Below are positions 1 to 7,929 of a stretch of DNA of 64,000 nucleotides, in pieces (the first letter of the stretch is position 1; each line of letters starts with the position of its first letter). Below the pieces are notes generated by a model. The model saw only the letters and a program-made list of their open reading frames with translations, made no database searches and was not told where the DNA came from. The translations under genes were made by a program, and so were the position numbers. The DNA comes from Pelotalea chapellei (GTDB taxonomy: Bacteria > Desulfobacterota > Desulfuromonadia > Geobacterales > Pseudopelobacteraceae). The DNA lies in assembly GCF_018531195.1 (NCBI RefSeq), contig NZ_JAHDYS010000012.1, positions 1-64,000 on the forward strand, read 5' to 3'.

Positions 1-150
1 GGGTTATAGCCCAAGGCGTAATCAAACTGCCATGTCCTGGAACAGAGAATCTAGTTACTGTCAGTCCAACATACAAGACGTAGCAGCGCTACGTCGCACA
101 AGGTGGCTTTCGAGGACGGCGGCGAGATGGCTGTTTTCAACAACCTTTTG
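1..150. other. Intergenic, no gene recognised
   Basis: No coding region is visible on either strand in this left edge. The only structure is an 8-bp perfect inverted repeat with a 3-nt spacer at 77-95 (arms GACGTAGC and GCTACGTC), without an adjacent T run. It could be a small hairpin or a regulator site; I cannot assign it. Confidence 0.4.
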
Positions 151-528
151 CTATTCCCCTACACTGATCACATTGGTCACATAATACTCGGTCTCACCGA
201 AACATTGGGTTGGGACGCCTTTGTGCTGCTCGTAGTGCAGTGATACTCTTTTACCCATGGATGCATTGATCTTCTGGGCGATCGCATCATCACGCACGCT
301 GAACAAGAACTTTTCGGGAATGGAACCAGGCACCGGTATCATTTGCAGCTCCCCTTCCCACGTCTTGCAGAGCCAGCCTTTGTGGGAGAATTTCTGAACG
401 TATCCTGCTCGTTCGCCACTGGAAAAGCTCCAATTCAAGGTGATCCATGTATAAAGTCCGCAACCTGCAACTATGAGTACGATTAAAATGCCGCCCCACA
501 TAAACCCTTTCGATCTGCTGAAAGCCAT
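151..528 (-). CDS. Small membrane-anchored hypothetical protein
   Basis: A 125-residue protein with one N-terminal membrane segment (about residues 9-28, hydrophobic and ending near a Cys) followed by a soluble part containing the motif GERAGYVQKFSHKGWLCKTW. I recall similar short proteins with a YVQKFS-GWLCKTWEGEL core in many proteobacteria, often without a real function or with a misleading dehydrogenase name. The start at 528 is chosen because GGAGGG lies 4 nt upstream of that ATG; an upstream in-frame start would overlap the neighbouring gene more. It lies just downstream of the zinc-ribbon membrane protein on the same strand, so the two may be cotranscribed. Function unknown. Confidence 0.7.
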   Translation of the reverse strand: MAFSRSKGFMWGGILIVLIVAGCGLYTWITLNWSFSSGERAGYVQKFSHKGWLCKTWEGELQMIPVPGSIPEKFLFSVRDDAIAQKINASMGKRVSLHYEQHKGVPTQCFGETEYYVTNVISVGE

Positions 529-553
529 TTTACCCTCCTTCATACCGAATTTA

Positions 554-1123
554 TTAAATCGTGATTTCCACAAAATGTCCGACCGAAGCAATTATTGTAG
601 AGAAGAAAATCGCGATTAATAGCGCAATAAATACGCTAATGACTATCCCGAGGGTAATCACCCATTTATTTACCCCACCAACCTCCTGTAGCACCGGAAT
701 ATAATTCTGGGATGTCTGAGTTGCCCGTATCTCCAGAATCCGAGCTTTAACATGCCTGTAATACAGGTAGTTGCCAATGATTCCTGCTCCAATGTGCAGA
801 ATGATATTGATGCCCGGCAGGCAGAATACGATAAAGGCTATCACTGCCAGAACATACATTTTTCGATACAGAAACCAGAAAAACGTAAAAGCAAAGCAGG
901 ACCAGTTCCATGTCGCGCAGAAAGTCTCCCTCCCGGTTATGGTGAATTTAGAGAAATTCTGAATATAGTAATAAGAGTTCGGACCAGCAAATACACGTAT
1001 TTCTTCTGTGGTTATGTTATCGACATTAATCGGATTTGCGGGATCAAGATTGACCATTGATCCGCAATGTTTGCATTTGATGGCCCCGTCGAGAATACTT
1101 TCCTTACAGTAAGGACAGATCAT
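554..1123 (-). CDS. Zinc-ribbon membrane protein (DUF2628-like)
   Basis: A 189-residue protein. Residues 3-20 form a zinc ribbon with two CxxC knuckles (CPYC and CKHC). Two or three hydrophobic segments follow at about 72-110 (aromatic, rich in F, W and Y) and another at about 153-182. The combination of an N-terminal zinc ribbon with a DUF2628-like hydrophobic hairpin is common in bacterial membrane proteins of unknown role. The start at 1123 has AGGAG 9 nt upstream. The 3' end is about 25 bp from the start of the next minus-strand gene. No enzymatic motif is visible. Confidence 0.75.
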   Translation of the reverse strand: MICPYCKESILDGAIKCKHCGSMVNLDPANPINVDNITTEEIRVFAGPNSYYYIQNFSKFTITGRETFCATWNWSCFAFTFFWFLYRKMYVLAVIAFIVFCLPGINIILHIGAGIIGNYLYYRHVKARILEIRATQTSQNYIPVLQEVGGVNKWVITLGIVISVFIALLIAIFFSTIIASVGHFVEITI

Positions 1124-1500
1124 TGGGTAACACTCCTGAATTTATGACAGATACGAAATTATGTTATACCTTTTTTACAGCCAGGTTTACCGCCACAAGA
1201 AACGGATCCCACACAGGAGAATAAGGCGGCGCATAGCTCAGGTCAAGTTCGGCGAACTGGTCCCCCGCTTTTCTACCATCTTAAGAAGCCAAGCCCGAAA
1301 CTGAAAAATCAGTCTCACGTAACGCGCAACCCAAAACCCTGGTTATGCTTCATCCACTTTTGACTTTAGACACGGCTTCGATCATTACCTTTATACCCAT
1401 TACAAAAAGAGCGACCTACGCCCACTTCGGGGCTTTTTTGCAGAGTAACTTCAGTAGTGCCGCTTATGTGATTTCAGTAGGTTATGTTGAAGTTACTCGT
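1124..1500. other. Intergenic region with inverted repeat
   Basis: About 375 bp between divergent reading directions. An 11-bp perfect inverted repeat (GAGTAACTTCA at 1443-1453 and its complement at 1488-1498) lies just before the formate dehydrogenase fragment. A short GC hairpin followed by TTTTTT lies at about 1421-1437 and resembles a weak terminator. I see no gene here; the region may hold the original promoter of the broken formate dehydrogenase. Confidence 0.4.
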
Positions 1501-1860
1501 TCGCTAAAGCCGCGCATTGCGGAGGCGGACAAGGTGGTTCCCTCCATCTGCCCCTACTGCGGCGTCGGCTGTGGTCAACAAGTCTATGTCAAGGATGGCA
1601 AAATCATGGATATAGAGGGGGATTACAGCTCTCCCATTTCCCGCGGGTGCCTTTGCCCCAAAGGATCGGCCACCATACAGCTTGTGACCGGCACCCATAG
1701 GGTTCATCACGTCCTCTATCGCCGTCCATTTGCCAGCCAGTGGAAGGAGATACCGCTTGAGCTGGCCATGGATATGGTGGCCAAGCAGGTTAAAAAGACA
1801 CGCGCTGAGACATGGGAGGAGAGTAATAAAAAAGGGCATCCACTGCGAAGGACGCTGGGC
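1501..1860 (+). pseudogene. Formate dehydrogenase alpha subunit, N-terminal fragment
   Basis: The reading frame encodes the N-terminal iron-sulfur region of a molybdopterin oxidoreductase of the formate dehydrogenase type: CPYCGVGCG, then VKDGKIMDIEGD, then SRGCLCPKGSA, giving the CxxCxxxC...C pattern that holds the [4Fe-4S] cluster. It continues through a region like YRRPFASQWKEIPLELA to RRTLGIAL and then loses resemblance, although the frame stays open to 2097 and runs into the 3' end of the DUF302 gene. A whole alpha subunit has roughly 700-1000 residues; only about 120 remain, and the active-site Cys/Sec and cofactor domains are absent. There is no good start codon or ribosome site in frame. 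I read it as a decayed remnant. Confidence 0.75.
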
Positions 1861-1958
1861 ATTGCGCTTGGCTACTGCCGTGCAACGTCAGCAGCTGGCA
1901 GGATAGTACGGGTGCATCGGCCTGCGATATTGGAGGATGGCCGCATTAAACACTATTA

Positions 1959-2357
1959 TTACAATGCGAAAAGAACCCTCTCCATTTTTTCTGCTACTTT
2001 TTTTGCAAAATCTACCATCTCCGGGTTATCGATCATCGAAAGCGCCGCAATCGGATCCATAACCATAACCGCCGTTTTACCGTCATCCCGCGTGTAGATC
2101 ACAACATTACAGGGCAGGAGCGCACCAAGATCAATTTCACGGCTGAGGGCTTCATAGGCAAGGGAGGGATTACAGGCTCCAAGAATAAGATATTCACGAA
2201 ACTCCTTTTGAAGTTTCTCGGCAAATTTCTTCTTGACATCAATCTCGGTGAGCACTCCAAACCCTTCTTTCGCCAACTCCTCACGCACCTTCCGTTCAGC
2301 TTCGACATGCGTCATGTCTACTGTTTTTCCAAAGGCATAGGCTGTTCTCAGGTCCAT
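1959..2357 (-). CDS. DUF302 domain protein
   Basis: A 132-residue protein resembling the DUF302 family: TAYAFGKTVDMTHVEAERKV at the start, then GFGVLTEIDV, YLILGACNPSLAYEAL and LLPCNVVIY, which are the typical order of conserved blocks in this fold. The GACNP and LLPCN cysteines are the usual ones. DUF302 proteins are small, cytoplasmic and often found near redox or metal-handling genes; their activity is unknown. The start at 2357 is preceded by AAAGGTGG; upstream in-frame starts lack a ribosome site. The 3' end overlaps the open frame that follows the formate dehydrogenase fragment, consistent with that frame being non-functional. Confidence 0.85.
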   Translation of the reverse strand: MDLRTAYAFGKTVDMTHVEAERKVREELAKEGFGVLTEIDVKKKFAEKLQKEFREYLILGACNPSLAYEALSREIDLGALLPCNVVIYTRDDGKTAVMVMDPIAALSMIDNPEMVDFAKKVAEKMERVLFAL

Positions 2358-2673
2358 TTTTAACCACCTTTCAAAGTTTATGCTTAACTTCCCTTTGAAA
2401 AATGTACTGCCTAATAGGAGTCTTGTCCATTTATGCAGTTGTTCCATAGTTATCGTAGCGGCTAGCGTTGACCACTGGCCCGTTCCAAGCAAACCATCGC
2501 TCGCAGCACCATAAAAAGCATCATCGAGGATGGCACCAGACTGATGAGACAGCCGTGCAAAAAGTTTTAGCCAATCGACAAAGCGAAATGCAGTCGCTCT
2601 TAGTTGTAGCGGTCAACATGGGTATTGAGTATACCCCGGCCGTGCCGAGGCATACTCACTGTGGAATCTGAAC
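2358..2673. other. Intergenic, no gene supported
   Basis: About 315 bp upstream of the DUF302 gene and downstream of the octaheme cytochrome. Short open frames exist on plus (for example 2468-2671) but have no convincing start, ribosome site or recognisable protein. It presumably holds the DUF302 promoter. Confidence 0.4.
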
Positions 2674-4044
2674 TTATTCTTCTTCGATCTGCTTTTTCAA
2701 CAATCGCTGAAAATAGAGTTCAGGATTGGTCAGGTTTTTGATTTCCTCGTTGCTGTAACCAAGTTCCTTGAAATTAAGAATTCCATTGGGAGCATGGCAA
2801 TTTGCGCAGGAAAGTGCTCTCTTTTTAGGAGCGACCTGATGGTTGCTACTGAAGTAGATGGTCTGCCATCCCGGGACCGGTTCATATTCCTTGATACCAA
2901 GGATTTTAGCAGCAGAAGCAACGCCGGCCAACGTATCGCCTGTTGATGAGGGAGGAGCGAAATCCATGGAGAGCAGTTCACCCGTCTTTTTGTTGTAGTA
3001 AGCTTTGCCCTGGAACACCTTGAAGGGATAGATTTTGCTCTTACCGTCAATCCTGCTTCCTTTGGGACCGATGAAATCGGGACGATTGGCAACGGTCTGA
3101 TTGTACCAGGCGTAGATAGGCGTTGTTTCATTAACCTCTTTCTTCAAGGTTGACGGTTCGTAGAAACCATTATCCAGCTTTGTCCACACAGTGAAATCCT
3201 TGGCAGTCGCTCCGCCGGTTTTGGGGATGTGGCAGGTCTGGCAGGCGATTTTGGAAGAATGGTTATCTATCTGTGCATCCTTGTGGGGTTTTTCGGTATG
3301 ACAACTGCCGACACATGATAGCCTGAGTCCGTCGTGGGCCCAGTTATTGGGATCGAAACCTGTAGGAATCCTATGGTTCTTCACAACATGGCAGTCAATG
3401 CAGACCATTTTTTTAGCCGCATGGGCATCGGCTGCGGCCGTCATTTCAAAACCTCGCTTGACATACACACCACCGCCAGCGGCTTCGTGGCAGGTCATGC
3501 AGGTTTTATTCGATGGCCTGCCAAGGTTGGCTGCCGCCTCGACACTCCGGTCCTGCCCGATTATGACAACCCCATCATTCCTTTTCATCGGCTTACGCTT
3601 GCTGAAATCATACTTGACTGAATGGCACAACAGGCAGTCGATGGCAGCTTCAGCCGCAGGGCCTGTACTGCCAACATCGCTGGCATGGTCTCCAGGATGG
3701 CAACTGTTGCATCCGGAAAATTTTGTCTTGCCCTTATCATTGGCCGGCACTTCCTTCAGATTATTAACAATGTCATTACCATTGCACATGGTGTAGTTCC
3801 GGTTTTTCATACCGTAAACTTCATTCGGTTTTACATTATCAACATTGTCAACCTTTGAGGCATGGGTCCAATGGACTGTTCCGATAAACTCCTTTGCCTT
3901 GCCGGGATGGCATACCTCGCAAGTCTTCGGGCCCTGGTAGCCGTTTTTAAGTATATATTCCTTGCCTGGATGTTCAGCAGCCTGGCCATAACAGACACCG
4001 GCAAAACTTACGGCAAATGTAAAAAACACAATCTTCTTTATCAT
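2674..4044 (-). CDS. Octaheme c-type cytochrome, tetrathionate reductase (OTR) type
   Basis: A 456-residue exported multiheme cytochrome. A signal peptide (MIKKIVFFTFAVSFAGVCYGQA) is followed by seven CxxCH heme sites (CEVCH, CNSCH, CLLCH, CMTCH, CIDCH, CQTCH, CANCH) and one CxxxCH site (CVGSCH), so eight hemes. The opening CEVCHPGKAKEF...HWTHAS and the spacing of the first two hemes resemble the octaheme tetrathionate reductase family known from Shewanella, which reduces tetrathionate, nitrite and hydroxylamine in vitro. Its physiological substrate here is unknown. The start at 4044 has AAAGGAG 6 nt upstream. A small exported protein and a porin remnant lie upstream on the same strand, suggesting a former periplasm/outer-membrane electron-transfer locus. 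Confidence 0.85.
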   Translation of the reverse strand: MIKKIVFFTFAVSFAGVCYGQAAEHPGKEYILKNGYQGPKTCEVCHPGKAKEFIGTVHWTHASKVDNVDNVKPNEVYGMKNRNYTMCNGNDIVNNLKEVPANDKGKTKFSGCNSCHPGDHASDVGSTGPAAEAAIDCLLCHSVKYDFSKRKPMKRNDGVVIIGQDRSVEAAANLGRPSNKTCMTCHEAAGGGVYVKRGFEMTAAADAHAAKKMVCIDCHVVKNHRIPTGFDPNNWAHDGLRLSCVGSCHTEKPHKDAQIDNHSSKIACQTCHIPKTGGATAKDFTVWTKLDNGFYEPSTLKKEVNETTPIYAWYNQTVANRPDFIGPKGSRIDGKSKIYPFKVFQGKAYYNKKTGELLSMDFAPPSSTGDTLAGVASAAKILGIKEYEPVPGWQTIYFSSNHQVAPKKRALSCANCHAPNGILNFKELGYSNEEIKNLTNPELYFQRLLKKQIEEE

Positions 4045-4194
4045 TTCCATCTCCTTTACGAACGCGTGCAAGCAAAGTTAAAAAACATAACCGCCCGCGC
4101 ACTCCCTCCGGTCACGACTTGATAATGTTCTCAAAGGCCTGCCGTCACAGTCACATTGGTTTAACAACACCACTTTCCAGCACGGGGAATGGTG

Positions 4195-4518
4195 TTAGCA
4201 CCCGGCTGTTTTCTTGAACATCTTGCTTGAATTCTTGCCGCCATCCTTTTCGTATTTGCAGCGGATTTCATCGCCTTCCACAATGCGTTTGTCATTGAAT
4301 TTATCCAGGGTCAGATCATCGGTAATCAGTACGGTAAGATCCTCGCCACTCTTAATATCTTTCAGCACGACAGTTGCGCTTTTTTTGTCGGCCGAAATCA
4401 CCAATTTCGAAATTGTGCCCACTATCTTACCTTCATCTGCCTGTGCGGTTTGCGAGAACATAACCACTGAAACCAACATGAAGGCGGCCACCAGAACACC
4501 TGACAACACTCTTTTCAT
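4195..4518 (-). CDS. Small exported hypothetical protein
   Basis: A 107-residue protein with a clear signal peptide (MKRVLSGVLVAAFMLVSVVMFSQTAQA) and a mature part of about 80 residues that looks like a small beta-rich domain (GTISKLVISADKKSATVVLK, then DLTVLITDDLTLDKF) and ends in Cys. AAGGAG lies 6 nt before the ATG at 4518. It sits 150 bp upstream of the octaheme cytochrome on the same strand, so it is probably a periplasmic accessory protein of that locus. I do not recognise a named family, and no heme site is present. Confidence 0.75.
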   Translation of the reverse strand: MKRVLSGVLVAAFMLVSVVMFSQTAQADEGKIVGTISKLVISADKKSATVVLKDIKSGEDLTVLITDDLTLDKFNDKRIVEGDEIRCKYEKDGGKNSSKMFKKTAGC

Positions 4519-4543
4519 GACAGACTCCTTTTCTTTCATGACA

Positions 4544-4576
4544 GGTCCGGCAAGGACGAGAGGTCATTGCCGGACC
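4544..4576. other. Hairpin between porin remnant and small exported gene
   Basis: A 10-bp perfect inverted repeat (GGTCCGGCAA at 4544-4553 and TTGCCGGACC at 4567-4576) lies in the gap between the porin remnant and the next minus-strand gene. There is no T run on either strand, so it is more likely a processing or mRNA-stabilising hairpin than a classic terminator. Confidence 0.5.
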
Positions 4577-4589
4577 CATTGTCTTAAGT

Positions 4590-5107
4590 CTAGAATTTTA
4601 CTTCGAACGTGCCGTAGATATCATGGGCAGATTTGACCGGGGCCAGCATCATCATATCGGTGGACTTGATATCAGATATCTTTTTGGACGCCCCGACCCA
4701 GTTGTTGCTGCCAGTGTACTCAAAATCATAATACTGGTAGCCCAGTTTGAAAAAGGCTTTGGCAAAGTAGGAAGAGAGCGGCTTCAGATCAAGTTCCTGA
4801 ATGATGTAGGGTTCGTAGACGTTGCCACGGGTTCCGACTTTGGCGGTCCACATATCATCAGCAGCCGGTGCAAAAGTGATCCAGTCCTTTGATCCGTGGT
4901 TAAATTCAAAGCCGATTTTGGTTTTCGTGGGGAGATCATAGCGCACCCCCGCAAAAACGGCCCAGCCGGTCTTGCTTTTAGGAGCCTCCGGTTGGAAGAA
5001 GGCACCGGTCATCAAACCCTGGAAGCCAGCAGCGGCAGAAACATTATTGGTTGGATGCGTGACACTCATGCCCAGGTCGGTAAAGATGTTGAGGCTATTC
5101 GTTTGCT
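4590..5107 (-). pseudogene. Truncated outer-membrane porin (DUF3373-like C-terminus)
   Basis: The frame encodes about 170 residues of a beta-barrel C-terminus: alternating hydrophobic/polar strands, motifs such as WAVFAGVRYDLP, KIGFEFNHGSKDW and LGYQYYDFEYTG, and a terminal Phe (YGTFEVKF) as expected for Bam recognition. It resembles the last third of Geobacter DUF3373 porins, which are normally about 450-500 residues. No signal peptide or start codon belongs to it. Homology begins at NSLNIFTDLG (about 5107), just where the preceding TPR gene reaches its stop in another frame, so a deletion has removed the porin N-terminus and fused the remainder to the TPR gene. It is very unlikely to be a functional porin. 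Confidence 0.75.
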
Positions 5108-5964
5108 GCCTTATCATATGCCCCTGCTGCTGTAAAAGATGCAGCCCTTTGCATGTGATCAGAGGGGTCGACGCTCCGTTCGACTCCAGCCAATTTATAC
5201 TCATTACTGGCTTCGTTGGAATTACCTGTCATTTCAAGAAATTGGGCCAACCGATAGTGACTGTCCCTGTTCCCGGGATTGGCTGCTAGGGATAACCTTA
5301 ATTCGGCGATAGCCTGGTCATACTGTTTTTCTTTTTGATATATTTCGGCAAGTTTCAAATGGGAGAGTTCGTTGGCAGGTTGCAGGTGCAACACCGTCTG
5401 GAACTTCTCCCGAGCCTTTACAAGATTCCCCTGCCCCAAATAACATTGACCCATGCCGTTTTGTACAGACACATCATTAGCGAATACAGGCATAGTCTGT
5501 TCGTAATGAAGCAAAGCTAAACCATAGAATTTGCCTTCAAGATAAAGGTCAGCCAATGCCTTGGCGTAACTTGGAGATCTTTTTAGCTTCAGGGAATTAT
5601 AAAGGTTAACGGATGCTTCGTCCGGAACTCCTTTCTTTAACATTAGCAGCCCGAGTTGGCCGTAGGCATCAGCGAGCAGCGGTTCTTTAGAAATAGCGTC
5701 ACGATACTCACTTATGGCCTGTTCTGACTTATTGCTTGCCCCCAAAGCCAATCCTTTCAGGTAATGAGCCGCTCCCCCATCGGGGCAAAGAGAGAGAATC
5801 TTTTTTTCAATCTTCGCTCTTTCTGCGGGTAGTGTTTCATTGGTAACACCCTCAACGGCCTTCGTTGACTCACTACAATGATCTCCCTTACCGAATCCCC
5901 AGGTAAAACCACAGGAGAAAAGGGCGAATAATATCAGTGCTAATAAAGAGTTGAATCTGCGCAT
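5095..5964 (-). CDS. Exported TPR protein, probably truncated at its C-terminus
   Basis: A 289-residue protein with a signal peptide (MRRFNSLLALILFALFSCGFTWG) followed by about six tetratricopeptide repeats between residues 60 and 285 (recognisable units such as AYGQLGLLMLKKGVPDEA, NGMGQCYLGQGNLVKA, LKLAEIYQKEKQYDQA and YRLAQFLEMTGNSNEA). AGAGGA precedes the ATG at 5964. It ends abruptly inside a repeat (AGAYDKAANE, stop) at the exact point where the porin remnant takes over in another frame. Most likely the original gene was longer and lost its 3' end in the same deletion that removed the porin's 5' end. Its partner and function are unknown. Confidence 0.7.
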   Translation of the reverse strand: MRRFNSLLALILFALFSCGFTWGFGKGDHCSESTKAVEGVTNETLPAERAKIEKKILSLCPDGGAAHYLKGLALGASNKSEQAISEYRDAISKEPLLADAYGQLGLLMLKKGVPDEASVNLYNSLKLKRSPSYAKALADLYLEGKFYGLALLHYEQTMPVFANDVSVQNGMGQCYLGQGNLVKAREKFQTVLHLQPANELSHLKLAEIYQKEKQYDQAIAELRLSLAANPGNRDSHYRLAQFLEMTGNSNEASNEYKLAGVERSVDPSDHMQRAASFTAAGAYDKAANE

Positions 5965-6019
5965 GTGGTCCTCTTAAAAAACCAAAGGCCGCTGTAGCGG
6001 CCCCTGGCATCATGTTTTT

Positions 6020-6613
6020 TTATTTGATAACAACAAACTCGTCTCGTCGGTTTTTGGCCAAAGCAGCTTCATTATGGCCCGGATCAGCCGGTTTTTCCTT
6101 ACCATAACTGATAATGGACAATCGGCCGGATGGAATGCCCATTGTTGTCAGATAACTAACAGCTGCCTGTGCTCTCCGTTCACCGAGTGCCAGATTGTAT
6201 TCGCTGGAACCGCGCTCGTCGCAGTTCCCTTCAATTCGAATTGCAGCTCGAGGATTTTTCATCAAAAGATCAAAATTCCTGGAAAGCGCTTGACGGGCTG
6301 TATCACTCAACGTTGATGCATCAAAATCAAAATATATATTCTCAAGCGATTTCTGCAGATCAGCGATTGATGTTTCTTTGGTGGGCTGAGATTTCTGATC
6401 AACAACTTTAACATTGGGTGAATTCACCGCCGTTGTTGCAACAGTTGGCTTATCAAATGTTTTTGATTTTGATGCGCCCTCATCAGGCTTAGCGGATATT
6501 GCTACCGGTACAATTGGTTCTTCTTTTTTAACGACGTCCTGTGTGGCACAACCTGCAAACAGAAACATCCCCGCGAAAAAAATCAACAGAAGCTGATTGA
6601 TAGATTCCTTCAT
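6020..6613 (-). CDS. Peptidoglycan-associated lipoprotein (Pal/OmpA type)
   Basis: A 197-residue lipoprotein: signal with lipobox FAGC (lipidated Cys22), a Pro/Lys/Thr-rich linker to about residue 85, and a C-terminal OmpA-like peptidoglycan-binding domain starting at LENIYFDFDASTLSD. The conserved block IEGNCDERGSSEYNLALGERR is the standard Pal motif whose Asp and Arg bind diaminopimelate. It would anchor the outer membrane to the cell wall. AGGAG lies 6 nt before the ATG. Only 55 bp separate it from the TPR gene downstream, so the two are probably cotranscribed. Genomes of this group usually hold a second Pal inside the tol cluster; this one is outside such a cluster, so an accessory role is possible. 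Confidence 0.9.
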   Translation of the reverse strand: MKESINQLLLIFFAGMFLFAGCATQDVVKKEEPIVPVAISAKPDEGASKSKTFDKPTVATTAVNSPNVKVVDQKSQPTKETSIADLQKSLENIYFDFDASTLSDTARQALSRNFDLLMKNPRAAIRIEGNCDERGSSEYNLALGERRAQAAVSYLTTMGIPSGRLSIISYGKEKPADPGHNEAALAKNRRDEFVVIK

Positions 6614-6722
6614 TGCATTCTCCTATTCTTTAAAAATTAGATAAAAAAAGGCGCAACTATTCGCGCAAGTACAAAAGCACTGGGAATATACAGAGTGACG
6701 TAAAAATCAGTATTAATTCTAA

Positions 6723-7037
6723 TCAGGAGAGGAAGAGAGGGGGGGCGCGGGATGAGTTAAAAAATAGAAGCGGAACTTCAGTGAAGTGAACAGCAAAAAA
6801 CGACTTTGTTCGGTAGGAAAGAACGGTTCGAAGTTGGACAGGAGTTGCCATGACGGCAAGGAAATCGATGCACTTATTAACATTCTGCTGAGATGTTTTG
6901 ACCTGAATCTCAATGACGGCCTTCCGACTCGGTTTAGGCCGATGAGGACGCGAAAGATCAGGTACGCGCATTCCACCAAGCACCAAACAAAATGCAATAA
7001 GGGCCGTAACTGAAATCAAAACATGTCTTTGATGCAT
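6723..7037 (-). CDS. Possible small exported protein ending in RAPPL
   Basis: About 104 residues with an N-terminal hydrophobic signal-like segment (VLISVTALIAFCLVLGG) and a C-terminus LLFFNSSRAPPLFLS. The layout of signal, short linker and a C-terminal (R)xPPL motif resembles small unnamed exported proteins that I recall near heavy-metal RND operons, which fits the efflux operon downstream on the same strand. The evidence is weak: the ribosome site is poor, and a second in-frame ATG lies at 7052. Treat as tentative. Confidence 0.35.
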   Translation of the reverse strand: MHQRHVLISVTALIAFCLVLGGMRVPDLSRPHRPKPSRKAVIEIQVKTSQQNVNKCIDFLAVMATPVQLRTVLSYRTKSFFAVHFTEVPLLFFNSSRAPPLFLS

Positions 7038-7210
7038 ACTGCTATCAGTCATTCGCTATTAATTACACTGATCCCGATCAAAAGACAAGGGATAGGCAAG
7101 TGAGGGTATGCCTTTTGTGCTAGCGGTGATTATAAAATCTATCCTAGTCGTCAATGCCAATCTTCCCACGCACCCTTTGCCGCGAATATCACCCTTGAAT
7201 GTCCGAACAA

Positions 7211-7531
7211 TCAACGGTCGGCAGTTCCCAAACCAAGGCTTGAGTTACGAGTAATTACCCTGACCAACTCTGCAATCCTTTCGCTACCGAGCTCGTAGCG
7301 CACCCGCGTCCCTTCCCGGCAAGACACAACCAGACCTTTCTCCTTCATCACCTTAAGGTGTTGCGATACCACCGCCTGTGGCATCTCAAGGCACTCCCAG
7401 ATTTCCATGACACATGCAGATTCCTTTGCCAGGCCGATTGCAATCCGCAAACGGACCGGGTGACCCAAGGTTTTCAACAAAAGAGCCCATTCCTCCAGCT
7501 CTCGTTCTGTCTCCGGCGTCATTTTTGACAA
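7211..7531 (-). CDS. ArsR-family transcriptional regulator
   Basis: A winged-helix repressor of about 106 residues. The central part LLKTLGHPVRLRIAIGL, then MPQAVVSQHLKVMKEKGLV and the wing SCREGTRVRYEL, are typical ArsR/SmtB blocks. Three Cys (in SACVMEIWECLEM and VVSCREG) could sense a metal or thiol. GGAGG is well spaced (8-9 nt) for a TTG start at 7531; the ATG at 7522 is about 17 nt away, so I prefer TTG. It is the last gene of the tolC - adaptor - RND - DUF2892 - arsR series and probably represses it through the inverted repeats at 13847-13898. The inducer is unknown. Confidence 0.9.
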   Translation of the reverse strand: MSKMTPETERELEEWALLLKTLGHPVRLRIAIGLAKESACVMEIWECLEMPQAVVSQHLKVMKEKGLVVSCREGTRVRYELGSERIAELVRVITRNSSLGLGTADR

Positions 7532-7606
7532 TAGCTTTACCTCCTCAATCTGCAACCCAACCAAAGGCACCTTGTAAACCGGTAGCCTTCCCCTTTGGGT
7601 AATGCC

Positions 7607-7819
7607 CTATTTATCGCCGCAATTTGCGGGAAGCTTCGGAACTCCAAGCCTTTCCAAGATATACATCATTGGGCACCAGTTGGTAAAGCCGGACTGAAAC
7701 AGGTTGAGACCAACGAATGCGGTGAACCAGAGCCAGTTCGGGCTATGATAGTGGGCAAGCACCAATGATGTAAGGATAAAGCCGCCCGCCATCAGTCGCA
7801 GTATTCTGTCGATGTGCAT
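7607..7819 (-). CDS. DUF2892 inner-membrane protein (YgaP transmembrane-like)
   Basis: A 70-residue protein with two hydrophobic segments (about 9-23 and 28-42), the Phe/Asn-rich turn LNLFQSGFTNWCPM and C-terminal ILERLGVPK. This is the typical DUF2892 unit found alone or at the C-terminus of rhodanese YgaP; FTNWCP holds the conserved Cys. AAGGAG lies 6 nt before the ATG. It lies between the RND pump gene and arsR, an arrangement also seen with sulfur- or metal-responsive ArsR regulators. Exact function unknown. Confidence 0.85.
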   Translation of the reverse strand: MHIDRILRLMAGGFILTSLVLAHYHSPNWLWFTAFVGLNLFQSGFTNWCPMMYILERLGVPKLPANCGDK

Positions 7820-7929
7820 TTTGTGCTCCTTGAAAAATGTATGTAATTCTGTACTGGGGAGGTTAAGGTGCTGGCAATCAGCCAGGTCACTGGTCCGGCG
7901 GTTTTCCAGATATTTTTTCCTTATAGAAT

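Noticed and set aside
1180-1345. Possible riboswitch (molybdenum cofactor type) before the formate dehydrogenase fragment
   Set aside because: I looked for the conserved core but could not align one; only short hairpins are visible. Not claimed.
1421-1437. Terminator-like GCCC...GGGC followed by six T
   Set aside because: Stem is only about four base pairs; too weak to claim.
2468-2671. 67-residue open frame on plus between DUF302 and octaheme genes
   Set aside because: No family resemblance, poor start context, and it fills a likely promoter region.
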